Virus record (IMG/VR): IMGVR_UViG_3300049027_000112
Coordinates: 1-40,292 of that record
DNA length: 40,292 nt
Source of the DNA: a virus
Direction: 5' to 3' (one strand)
Shown here: positions 16,092-22,660 of the stretch, piece by piece
Numbering within the stretch: the stretch's first letter is position 1
How the letters are laid out: each line of letters begins with the position of its first letter
Notes under the pieces: generated by a model
What the model was told of the DNA's origin: nothing
The model's input: only the letters and a program-made list of their open reading frames with translations
Database searches by the model: none
Made by a program: the position numbers and the translations under genes

Positions 16092-16321
16092 TCCGTAAAA
16101 TAAAAAAGGCATCATAACGTAGTAGTTATCAATGCCTAATTTTATTGTTGTGCCCAGAACAAGATTCAAAACCATGTATTTGATATATTGTTGCAAATCA
16201 TTGAATTGGCTTCAAATGTAGTCCTGGTAAGGGTTTCAGCTGAATTTTAATAGTGTGCAAAAGTGGCTAAATGTGATATTTTGAGAAGCAAAAAGTCCGT
16301 AAATTGTCCGTGATATTGTCC
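16092..16321. other. attP: Putative phage attachment site (attP), tRNA-Leu identity core
   Basis: The minus strand of 16149-16167 reads GAATCTTGTTCTGGGCACA, the T-loop, T-stem and acceptor end of a typical Bacteroidota tRNA-Leu (recalled from knowledge of the family). The tRNA body is absent. Possible integrase arm sites flank it: TCCGTAAA at 16092-16099 and 16296-16303, plus GTCCGT at 16306-16311 and GTCC at 16318. The integrase starts at 16339. Phage genes and the 36-bp repeat occur on both sides, which favours attP over attL/attR. No gene is seen between 15807 and 16338. Confidence 0.66.
16108..16136. terminator. Hairpin flanked by A- and T-tracts
   Basis: GGCAT-C-ATAAC (16108-16118) pairs with GTTAT-CA-ATGCC (16125-16136), with AAAAAA on the left and TAATTTT on the right. 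It is close to the attP core, so it may be a two-way terminator or a structural part of the recombination site. Confidence 0.5.
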
Positions 16322-16338
16322 CTAAACCCCATAGCCAT

Positions 16339-17583
16339 ATGTTTATTTTGGACCGCCCTAAATCGGACAAACCTACCTACATATTCTTAAAGAAGCAACT
16401 TTCTGATGGGCCCTTTAAACAGAGCCTAAGTGTTACAATTCTTCCGGCGATGTGGAATAAGAGTGCTGAGCGTGCTGAGGTAACCGGCCTTGATCGTGGA
16501 ACCATAGCTGAAAATAAAAGTATAAATGCTTTGCTGTCCAGTTTGGAAAACTTTATAAAAACGCGCGCCCAGGAGGCAAGGTACGGAGGCGCACATTTAA
16601 CATGCAGGGAGCTCTCAGAAAAGGTAGAGGAGCTCACCGGAAAAAGAAAGCCAGATAAGTCGGAGTTTTTTAAACAGTGCCGCCTGATCATTGCAGATAT
16701 GGAATCTGGAAAACTTACCACGCCACGAACCAATAAGAGATACAGCGAAGGGACTATTAAAAATTATAATCAATCTCTCAATAGCATAGAGCAATATAAT
16801 ACCGCATTAAGTTGGAGAGCCATTGACATGAAATTCTATCGCGAATTTATCAAGTGGTGCAACGACAAGGATTGGAGTATGAATTACATTGCCCAGCATA
16901 TAAAGAACCTGGTGCGGCTAATGAAGATAGGTAAAAGCAAAACCTATCAATACCATAATACAATTGGCTTCCTGGATGAGGATTTCAGGGTGATCCAAGA
17001 GGAGACTGACGATATTGCATTAAAGCAGCAGGAAATGGATGCAATATATGTGGAGGCGCTTCCTGAACCTAATTACGACATTGCGCGTGATTGGTTTGTA
17101 ATTGGTGCGTACCTGGGCTTACGCGTTTCGGATGTTAAGAGGCTTAATAAGGACATAAATTTTACGCATGATGCTATGATCATTGCTACAGAAAAAACCG
17201 ATAAAAAGGTTGTGGTGCCGATTAATCAACATATCAGAAACATCATGAAGAAATGGGATGGGCTACCACCAAAGATGCATGAAGCCGAGATTAACCGCCA
17301 TATCAAAAAAGTATGTGAACGAATAAAGCTATTTGATGTGCCGTTTTTATACTTCCTTACGAAAGGGGGAGAGCGAAAAGATTTCTACTTTAAGAAATAT
17401 GAAATGGTCAGCTGCCATACCATGCGTAGGTTCTTCATAACTCAACTTATACGATTAAGGGTTGCCGACAATATAATCATGCAACTGGCGGGTATTAAGA
17501 AGCATGCCACGCTATTGCGATATAAAAAGATCTCTGCAGAAGAAAATGCAGAGAATATGCAAGGTGAGGCGTTCTTTAAGTAA
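16339..17583 (+). CDS. int: Tyrosine recombinase / integrase
   Basis: 414 residues. N-terminal arm-binding part (TYIFLKKQLSDGPFK, SVTILPAMWN), a SAM-like core-binding domain about 110-215 (SEGTIKNYNQSLNSIEQYN), and a catalytic domain with Arg262 (GLRVSDV), the Lys hairpin (TEKTDKKVVVP), His360-x-x-Arg363 (CHTMRRFF), His389 (KKHATLL) and the nucleophile Tyr395 (LLRYKKI). This is the full catalytic set. The beside-lying tRNA-Leu core is the probable target. Typical of Bacteroidota phage integrases. Its 3' end overlaps the convergent toxin-like gene by 8 bases. Confidence 0.93.
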   Translation: MFILDRPKSDKPTYIFLKKQLSDGPFKQSLSVTILPAMWNKSAERAEVTGLDRGTIAENKSINALLSSLENFIKTRAQEARYGGAHLTCRELSEKVEELTGKRKPDKSEFFKQCRLIIADMESGKLTTPRTNKRYSEGTIKNYNQSLNSIEQYNTALSWRAIDMKFYREFIKWCNDKDWSMNYIAQHIKNLVRLMKIGKSKTYQYHNTIGFLDEDFRVIQEETDDIALKQQEMDAIYVEALPEPNYDIARDWFVIGAYLGLRVSDVKRLNKDINFTHDAMIIATEKTDKKVVVPINQHIRNIMKKWDGLPPKMHEAEINRHIKKVCERIKLFDVPFLYFLTKGGERKDFYFKKYEMVSCHTMRRFFITQLIRLRVADNIIMQLAGIKKHATLLRYKKISAEENAENMQGEAFFK

Positions 17584-17995
17584 GATTATATAATTGAGTT
17601 TTGTGCCGGGAAAGTGATTCATTACTTTTTATTAGCTCTATTACTTTTTGGATGTGAGCTGAAGGCAACTGACTCAAAATTCGACCGCTTCCAGCATTTA
17701 TTTCACGAATGCACGAATCTGGAAACCTGGTATATATCTGTGAGCAGTCAATAAATGAGTTATGTTTTAAAAATGGATAGGAGGCGCCTGGGGATATTTC
17801 CAATTGCAGAGCTTGGAGTTCTGGAATGTTGAGCAAATGCATATTAACGGTAGTGTTAATAAACACAGTAGCAAATTCAGACTTGTCATTTGTCATTCCG
17901 ACAATTATACTAATTTTCGATTTGGGTGGCTTTGACTGAGTGTCATAGAATAATTCGAAAACTGTTCCAATTGTAAGGTCTGATGCTTTATACAT
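17576..17995 (-). CDS. Probable PemK/MazF-like toxin, partner of DUF4065 gene
   Basis: 139 residues. The start LTIGTVFELFYDTQ, the strand SKISIIVGMTND, FATVFINTTVN, HNSFIDCSQIYTRFPDS and the end SGRILSQLPSAHIQKVIELI follow the order seen in the SH3-like PemK/MazF fold (pattern: G.v..v, .s.v.c.qi.ti, G.l....i..i). This is a weak, pattern-based call. It lies 3 bases downstream of the DUF4065 antitoxin gene on the same strand, and PanAT pairs use very diverse toxins, so a toxin role is likely by context. Toxicity is not shown here. Confidence 0.5.
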   Translation of the reverse strand: MYKASDLTIGTVFELFYDTQSKPPKSKISIIVGMTNDKSEFATVFINTTVNMHLLNIPELQALQLEISPGASYPFLKHNSFIDCSQIYTRFPDSCIREINAGSGRILSQLPSAHIQKVIELIKSNESLSRHKTQLYNLT

Positions 17996-17998
17996 TTC

Positions 17999-18541
17999 TT
18001 ACATCGTCTCCTCTATATATTTTAGCATTTCGCCGTTTACACCGGCATCTTTTGCTATTTCAATAATTGACATTTCTGTGTTTTCCCTAGCTGCTTTCCA
18101 GGCATTATCATGTGAGAGGTTAGTTAGTTCTTTAAAAGACTTAGTTCTATAGTTTTCTATAGATTCATCGAGAAATTTTATGGCACTTTTAGAAAGGAAA
18201 TCGAGATCTGCTTCTTTTAGCGCTAATATGTTATAAGGAGGTTCGGCTTTAATATAAGTCTGCAACTCTTCTTTGTAGGAATCAGGCACAGGTAAAAAGC
18301 TCTTACCTTCCGTAATTCTTACCAGATCATAGAGCTGCGAAGGAACAGGGCCATTAGCCATTGCCAGGTATGAATCCTCCAGAAAGGTTCTTCCATATGT
18401 AGCAATATGTTTTTTGTCCGCGAAATAAAGTATTTTAAAAAGCTTATGCTTATCAAGCTTTAAGCCTACTTTATTCAGGACATACAACGCAGGCGCCAGA
18501 AATTGTGCTATATCACTCTTTTTTTCCATTAATGGGTTCAA
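17999..18541 (-). CDS. panA: DUF4065 / Panacea-domain (SocA-like) antitoxin
   Basis: 180 residues with the typical Panacea sequence: DIAQFLAPALYVLNKVG, DKHKLFKILYFADKKHIATY, FLEDSYLAMANGPVPSQLYD, and the C-terminal TNLSHDNAWKAA. PF13274/DUF4065 proteins are antitoxins in many toxin-antitoxin pairs (PanA) and neutralise unrelated toxins; SocA of Caulobacter is a relative. The 139-residue gene 3 bases downstream is the likely toxin. Next to the integrase it may stabilise the prophage or defend against other phages. Confidence 0.85.
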   Translation of the reverse strand: MNPLMEKKSDIAQFLAPALYVLNKVGLKLDKHKLFKILYFADKKHIATYGRTFLEDSYLAMANGPVPSQLYDLVRITEGKSFLPVPDSYKEELQTYIKAEPPYNILALKEADLDFLSKSAIKFLDESIENYRTKSFKELTNLSHDNAWKAARENTEMSIIEIAKDAGVNGEMLKYIEETM

Positions 18542-18737
18542 CGATCTTTAATGTCTTATATAACGTTCACAAAGGCCCAAAAGTTGCATTTGCGAAAACG
18601 TATAAATATAACTGCTTATAAAATAGAGGATTAAAAAGGGGAGTACTAACTTACCAATCCGATGATGTTTAAAGTTATGCAATCTTACTGAGTATTGGAA
18701 ATCAAGTTTGTACCGCCAGGTTTACCGGTCTTGTGAA

Positions 18738-19112
18738 TTATTTTAGCTTGATCAACTTATTCAACCTGGCCACAGAAGCTTCCAGCTCCGTTACCCTGGC
18801 CTCTATACTTTTATTATCCCCTGCCTTCATTCTTTTATCTCCCATTCCCAGGAGAACCCAGGTAGGGGAGTAGCCGTATTTTGTGCAGGTAGTTGCCAGT
18901 TGTTCGAGTGTTGGATTTCTACTGCCATCCAAATAACCGTAAAGGTTCTGCCTATATTCACCGATGCTTTCCAGGAATGCCCCATTCGATTCACAGGTGC
19001 CTTCCTTTACGGTTTCTTCCATGATAACTAAAAACCGCCTTGTAATTGCCGGGGTATATGTAGTTCTCTTAGATGCGTTTTTCTTCTTAGCTGTGGCCTT
19101 CTTATTATTCAT
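18738..19112 (-). CDS. Phage-type HTH regulator (CI-like N-terminal domain)
   Basis: 124 residues with a basic leader (KKATAKKKNASKRTTY), then a helix-turn-helix (RRFLVIMEETVKEGTC, NGAFLESIGEYRQNLYGY, then RNPTLEQLATTCTKYGYSPT) and the ending WVLLGMGDKRM, common in Bacteroidota phage regulators (..sp.WLl.G.G). The C-terminus is coiled coil (EARVTELEASVARLNKL). It probably binds DNA as a dimer. No operator could be assigned. Confidence 0.72.
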   Translation of the reverse strand: MNNKKATAKKKNASKRTTYTPAITRRFLVIMEETVKEGTCESNGAFLESIGEYRQNLYGYLDGSRNPTLEQLATTCTKYGYSPTWVLLGMGDKRMKAGDNKSIEARVTELEASVARLNKLIKLK

Positions 19113-19124
19113 TATATTTGTCTT

Positions 19125-19322
19125 ATGGCTTTAAAACAAAAGTCTTCCATATCTCGAACAGAACTGTTAATAGCGATATTAATATGGCAGCTCTCGACAA
19201 CCTCCTTGTACGTTTTTGCTCCGAAGGGAGCTGCTGCAGATTGGCTATTTCTAATTTCAAATGTTGGAGTTCAAGCTGTGTGCGCTCTGTTTGTGATTGT
19301 ATTTCTTGTTGATTGGTTTTAG
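19125..19322 (+). CDS. Possible small membrane protein
   Basis: 65 residues with two hydrophobic segments (LLIAILIWQLSTTSLYVF and LFLISNVGVQAVCALFVIVF), a composition unlike random frames. Only 12 bases separate its start from the divergent regulator start, so its promoter would have to lie inside that gene. The call is tentative. Confidence 0.35.
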   Translation: MALKQKSSISRTELLIAILIWQLSTTSLYVFAPKGAAADWLFLISNVGVQAVCALFVIVFLVDWF

Positions 19323-19356
19323 TGATAGCGGTGAAGCTTTTGGATGTATTCCTTAT

Positions 19357-20184
19357 TTAAAAGTCAGAAAGCTTTGCTCTTTTCTCAATATTGCTTTTTT
19401 CATCTTTGGCAGATTTTATTTTGTCTGCCTCTTTTTCTACTTTTTCGTTAATTCTAGGGTTTTGAATTATAAAATAACTTAATGGTTTTTTTATGCATTC
19501 AGAATTGTAATATTCACCTATACAGGCCGTTGCTTCAATTTTCTTATCCTTTGAAAACCATTTTTCATAATGATAAGATTCTTCGACTTCAAAATTCCCT
19601 GCTAAGCGACCAGTACATTGTAGTTTTTTTGTTTTGCTACTATCTAATCCTTCGCCATATTTTAATTTGATAGCATCAATTAATTCACCAGAGTAATCAC
19701 ATTCAAAATCATATAAAGTGTCTTTATAAAATTGTAAGTAGAGTTGCTTAAGTTTTACACCGCTCACTTCATACGAATTTACATAGTACACCTTTACATC
19801 GGGATGATCTATATATTTCGGATCCGTATAGTAAAAATCTTTTTCGTTTTTTCTTAGTAGTAATACTGTGTTTGTATTTCCATAGGATGATTGTGCCTTA
19901 TAGGTATCCATTAGGCTTACAGACTCTTTTATACCAAGGTTATTTTTATTTACAAAATCATTTAACGTTTGAGTCGTGGCAATACCTAGCTTGAAAATTC
20001 CTATTCCTCTAAAATCGTCTTGGCTTTGAACTGCAACGGGAGTAGATTTTCTGGGTGGCATGGATACTTCCTTTAGAGCTTCTACTGCTAATGCTGAGTC
20101 TAATTCATCCTGACAAAAAGATGTTGTCGAGAATACGAAAGCAAGGGCAAACGTAATCGTTAAGCGAATCGTGACTAACTTCAT
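19357..20184 (-). CDS. Secreted protein of unknown function
   Basis: About 275 residues with the start at KLVTIRLTITFALAFVFS, a signal peptide ending in FCQ. The mature part begins acidic (DELDSALAVEALKEV) and then has an alpha/beta body with many Tyr/Lys (FYYTDPKYIDHPDV, VYYVNSYEVSGVKLKQLYLQ, FECDYSGELIDAIK) and a Lys/Glu-rich end. Four cysteines could form two disulfides. Not a recognised family. It stands alone with AT-rich DNA around it, as expected of a lysogenic conversion gene. Confidence 0.55.
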   Translation of the reverse strand: MKLVTIRLTITFALAFVFSTTSFCQDELDSALAVEALKEVSMPPRKSTPVAVQSQDDFRGIGIFKLGIATTQTLNDFVNKNNLGIKESVSLMDTYKAQSSYGNTNTVLLLRKNEKDFYYTDPKYIDHPDVKVYYVNSYEVSGVKLKQLYLQFYKDTLYDFECDYSGELIDAIKLKYGEGLDSSKTKKLQCTGRLAGNFEVEESYHYEKWFSKDKKIEATACIGEYYNSECIKKPLSYFIIQNPRINEKVEKEADKIKSAKDEKSNIEKRAKLSDF

Positions 20185-20530
20185 TTTATTATAATTGGGT
20201 TTAATGTGAACTTCAATAAGGGAATCCCAATTTGTCAAGTGTGATTATGTATAATGTGTTTCGTTGATCACCGTCAATTAACTAGATTTTAATTTTTTCT
20301 TGTATTTAATTAATCTTAAATTCATTGTCTGTCCTTTTTGCAAAACCACAGTAGAATAATCAAATTCCTATCACCTTAACCATTAAATATGCTGTACCAA
20401 AATTTTTCTCCTTAGGATTCTTCAAATCATTATTTTCGCGGTCTTATTACCGGTAAAATCCGGACAAAAAATATTGGACTTTAGTCCTCTTGCAGATCGA
20501 AACTGGGAAATTTCAATTCAGCAAAAGAGT

Positions 20531-20623
20531 GACTACAGGCGCCGTATAGGCGCGGCATGTAGTTGCTTTGCTGAGGGTTCTTCCCAGTACCCGATCTACG
20601 GCAATGATGGCCGCGCCTTTTTT
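20531..20623 (+). ncRNA. Candidate small RNA / attenuator with alternative hairpins
   Basis: The 509-base gap 20185-20693 has no clear gene. It holds ACTACA-g-GCGCC (20532-20543) that can pair with GGCGC-ggca-TGTAGT (20549-20563). The same GGCGCGGC (20549-20556) can instead pair with GCCGCGCC (20610-20617), followed by TTTTTT. Two exclusive folds, one of them a terminator, are the layout of an attenuator or riboswitch-like element. No + gene follows within 700 bases, so a free small RNA is more likely. A 65-residue frame at 20474 here looks random. Confidence 0.5.
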
Positions 20624-20693
20624 GCTTCGAAAATTCCCTTATCCCGTCTATACATATTGTTATTGCTATAATTGATTGCCATGAATCAAATGC

Positions 20694-21209
20694 CTAAGGC
20701 TTGTCTTGACTGTCAGCGTCGATGTCCATTTCTTCATAAGGCTCTATATCGGCGATTTGATTGTTTATTTGTTCTTGAACTACCTCCGGCTCCACTCCCT
20801 TCTGCAAAGCCTCAACTGCTCCCGTATGTTGTAAATTCAATTTTATTAACGCCTCCTGTTTCCTACAAAGGGCAATTAATTCTTTTAAACTAAGCATCAT
20901 CTGCGCATACTCATGTTTAAAGAACTTGTCATTACTTTCTAAGAGAGCAACATAATCTTTATCTCCCTTTGATTTATTGTTTACAAGTGGGATGTTATTT
21001 GTTTTCGGAACATTTTGTTCGGAAAGTTCATTTAACTGAAAGCCGAGAATCGTAGATAGTTTAATAACCTTTTCTAACTCAGGTTCCCTTTTCCCATTTA
21101 TATAATTCTCAATAGTCTTTTCACTAACCTCTAATTGTGTTGCTAAATAACTCTTTGATAACCCGCTAGTTGGAAATTGTTTATTTAAAATTTCTGATAA
21201 AGTAGGCAT
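20694..21209 (-). CDS. CI-like XRE repressor
   Basis: 171 residues. The N-terminal helix-turn-helix (residues 17-62) reads SKSYLATQLEVSEKTIENYI and NGKREPELEKVIKLSTILG, then LNELSEQ. The rest is a helical, charged multimer part (KDYVALLESNDKFFKHEYAQ, LIALCRKQEALIKL) with an acidic end. There is no LexA-like protease domain, so induction would not be by self-cleavage. It faces a Cro-like gene over two tandem palindromes and is the likely lysogeny repressor. Confidence 0.75.
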   Translation of the reverse strand: MPTLSEILNKQFPTSGLSKSYLATQLEVSEKTIENYINGKREPELEKVIKLSTILGFQLNELSEQNVPKTNNIPLVNNKSKGDKDYVALLESNDKFFKHEYAQMMLSLKELIALCRKQEALIKLNLQHTGAVEALQKGVEPEVVQEQINNQIADIEPYEEMDIDADSQDKP

Positions 21210-21260
21210 TTCTGTTAAAAATTATCTAATCAAATAGGGAAAAAAATAGAAATGTTTCTG

Positions 21261-21302
21261 TTCGAACAATTTGTTCGTTCGAACAATTTGTTCGTATATT
21301 TG
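21261..21302 (+). promoter_or_regulatory. Early promoter with two tandem palindromic operators
   Basis: CGAACAATTTGTTCG, an odd-length perfect palindrome, occurs at 21263-21277 and 21280-21294 (17-base period, under two turns of helix). TATATTTG at 21295-21302 fits the Bacteroidota -7 consensus exactly, and TTTG at 21270-21273 fits -33 with a 21-base spacer. The operators therefore cover the whole rightward promoter. A related site (GAACATTTTGTTC, 21008-21020) lies in the repressor gene. Confidence 0.75.
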
Positions 21303-21334
21303 AATTGCAAATATGCTTAACAAATATACTAAGT

Positions 21335-21556
21335 ATGAAACTTACGGACAAGGCAAAGAAGGCGATTAGTGGTAGTACAAGGCTTAAAAACCTGCTGGCA
21401 TTGGAGTTTGATTGTTCGGTCTTTACAATAAAGAGGTGGATTGATGAAGGCGAAGTGCGCTTAACCGCACCTTCCGCGACAATCATTATCAAAGCGGAAA
21501 CTGGACTGAAGGATGAGGAGATACTGGAAGAAGAACCGGTTACTACCGGTAAGTAG
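21335..21556 (+). CDS. Cro-like small DNA-binding protein
   Basis: 73 residues with the start at KLTDKAKKAISGSTRLKNLL. A helix-turn-helix is visible: LALEFDCSVFTIKRWID, then TAPSATIIIKAETGLKDEEI. It is the first gene of the rightward early operon, 32 bases after the -7 box, opposite the repressor. Position and size fit a Cro-like antagonist. An upstream in-frame ATG at 21305 is too close to the promoter to be the start. Confidence 0.65.
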   Translation: MKLTDKAKKAISGSTRLKNLLALEFDCSVFTIKRWIDEGEVRLTAPSATIIIKAETGLKDEEILEEEPVTTGK

Positions 21557-21627
21557 TCACAAAGAATAAAAGAATTTTTCACATTGTCAATACCCGGTCA
21601 AAAAGTAATCCAACCAAACCATTCAAA

Positions 21628-21876
21628 ATGGATCAGGAAACCAAAGTGCAGTTTGAGCGCCTCCATAAAAAGCTGAACGATTTGTTGGCTGCGCAAAGAA
21701 AAGAAACGTGGGTTGGTCCGGGCTGGGTAACCGAATTGACAAACTGGACCCGGGAGAAACTGAGACAAGCCAGGGAGCAGAAGATCATCGAGTTCAAACG
21801 AAGTCCTGGCGGCGGCTATCTGTATAAGTTGGAATCCATACCCGAACAATTCCTTTTGAAAAAGCAAGCATCATAA
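21628..21876 (+). CDS. Small winged-helix protein, excisionase-like
   Basis: 82 residues. The start is coiled (QFERLHKKLNDLLAAQ); the middle WVTELTNWTREKLRQAREQ followed by IIEFKRSPGGGYLYKLESIP is a MerR-like winged helix in which the GGG turn is the wing. Such small proteins in Bacteroidota elements act in excision or early control. Excision role not proven. Confidence 0.6.
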   Translation: MDQETKVQFERLHKKLNDLLAAQRKETWVGPGWVTELTNWTREKLRQAREQKIIEFKRSPGGGYLYKLESIPEQFLLKKQAS

Positions 21877-21889
21877 ACAATCCACCCAT

Positions 21890-22054
21890 ATGAAAACGTA
21901 CCGAGTAACAATCGTTCACAAGTCATCCAACCATAACAGCGTAGTAAGTATAACAGTGCCGGCTGTGTCGGAAGCTCTGGCGATCGATACAACTACGAGA
22001 TCACACAACCTGGCGGGGAAAGTTGTATCAGCCAGAGCGGTAGAAATTAACTAA
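21890..22054 (+). CDS. Small unknown basic protein
   Basis: 54 residues: KTYRVTIVHKSSNHNSVVSI, then VPAVSEALAIDTTTRSHN and a final GKVVSARAVEIN. It starts 13 bases after the previous stop in the early operon, with an A-rich leader. No family is recognised. Beta-strand pattern (TVxIxxKxS) suggests a small compact domain. Confidence 0.5.
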   Translation: MKTYRVTIVHKSSNHNSVVSITVPAVSEALAIDTTTRSHNLAGKVVSARAVEIN

Positions 22055-22071
22055 AATCAAAACTTGCCAAT

Positions 22072-22254
22072 ATGAAAAAGTACAATTCTGTTTTTGAACG
22101 TGCTGCTGAATTAGATGCATTAGGCTTTGTACGTGATAAAGATGTAACAATTCCGGCTCATAGTGATCCTGATGAAGGTTGCCTTAGCTGTGATGATGGA
22201 ACTCTGTATTCATATCCTACTTACAAGGCTTACTACATTCATCCGAAAGGTTAA
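22072..22254 (+). CDS. Small unknown protein ending inside hammerhead ribozyme
   Basis: 60 residues: KKYNSVFERAAELDALGFVR, then IPAHSDPDEGCLSCDDGTLY and a final PTYKAYYIHPKG. Two cysteines (CLSC) could help bind metal. Its stop codon TAA (22252-22254) is part of the 5' strand of stem I of the first hammerhead, so ribozyme folding and translation termination touch each other. Function unknown. Confidence 0.55.
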   Translation: MKKYNSVFERAAELDALGFVRDKDVTIPAHSDPDEGCLSCDDGTLYSYPTYKAYYIHPKG

Positions 22255-22298
22255 CTGATGAGTCTTTAATAGACGAAACCGGGCAACCGGTATTAACC
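22249..22298 (+). ncRNA. Hammerhead ribozyme 1 (type I, open stem I)
   Basis: All core bases are present: stem I GGTTAA (22249-22254), CTGATGA (22255-22261), stem II GTCT/AGAC (22262-22265, 22271-22274), GAAA (22275-22278), stem III CCGG-GCAA-CCGG (22279-22290) with a GNRA loop, T16.1, A17, then TTAACC (22293-22298) closing stem I. The cleavage triplet is GTA; cleavage is expected between 22292 and 22293. It sits right after the 60-residue gene and would cut the early transcript there. Confidence 0.93.
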
Positions 22299-22481
22299 AG
22301 GAAAGCGCCGCTGTAGACTGCCGGAATAAGTCTCCGGAGAGTGTTGAGGTAGGTGAGAATAGCCGAGAAACCGAAGTTCTTTAAACACCAAGAAAGCCCT
22401 TAGAGGTAGAACGTGTAAGGTTAACTGATGAGGCGTGATTCGCCGAAATGCACCGGGTGGTGAAAGTCCACTGGCTGCATC
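22293..22481 (+). ncRNA. 189-nt RNA excised between two hammerhead ribozymes
   Basis: Cleavage at the two sites would release 22293-22481 with a 5'-hydroxyl and a 2',3'-cyclic phosphate. It begins with TTAACC and keeps all of ribozyme 2 except its 3' stem I strand, which the 5' TTAACC can replace. So end joining would rebuild an active ribozyme and can give a circle. Inside are AGACT/AGTCT (22316 and 22330 region) whose loop CCGG can pair with the next CCGG, and GTTCT/AGAAC (22376 and 22408). It has no convincing open frame. Confidence 0.6.
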
Positions 22482-22487
22482 TTAACC
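22419..22487 (+). ncRNA. Hammerhead ribozyme 2 (type I, open stem I)
   Basis: Stem I GGTTAA (22419-22424), CTGATGA (22425-22431), stem II GGCG/CGCC (22432-22435, 22441-22444), GAAA (22445-22448), a long stem III starting TGCA (22449-22452) and closing TGCA (22476-22479) with an imperfect inner part, T16.1, C17, TTAACC (22482-22487). Triplet ATC; cleavage between 22481 and 22482. Stem I can extend by TGT/ACA. Stem I is the same six pairs as in ribozyme 1; AAGGTTAACTGATGAG is a 16-base direct repeat 170 bases apart. Confidence 0.92.
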
Positions 22488-22502
22488 ACAAAAAAGAATA
22501 CC

Positions 22503-22583
22503 ATGAAAAAATTTTACCCTCAGTTGATCGGCTTTGCCTTCGTGGCTGCCATGATGCTGCTTAATTACCTGGGCCAGAAGTAA
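22503..22583 (+). CDS. 26-residue membrane peptide after hammerhead 2
   Basis: A short frame: KKFYPQLIGFAFVAAMMLLN then YLGQK. It has a basic start and one membrane helix. Its mRNA leader after ribozyme cleavage would be TTAACCACAAAAAAG.. with an A-rich ribosome region typical of Bacteroidota. Small, so the call is moderate. A membrane toxin-like or regulatory peptide is possible. Confidence 0.5.
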   Translation: MKKFYPQLIGFAFVAAMMLLNYLGQK

Positions 22584-22660
22584 AGGTATTATTGAAAAAC
22601 CCATCCGGCGCCATTTGAGAACACTGTGCTTACCTCAATGACCACTTTAAAACGATTAAT

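Noticed and set aside
16149-16167. A complete tRNA-Leu gene at the attachment site
   Set aside because: Only the 3' end matches; the D-arm, anticodon arm and long variable arm are absent on the minus strand to the right of the core.
20474-20671. 65-residue open frame on + in the gene-free gap
   Set aside because: The sequence lacks protein-like order and covers the two competing hairpins; an RNA explanation fits better.
22072-22490. Explaining the hammerhead region as coding DNA
   Set aside because: No frame crosses the region with a start and good composition; the core bases of two ribozymes and their matching stems leave little room for chance.
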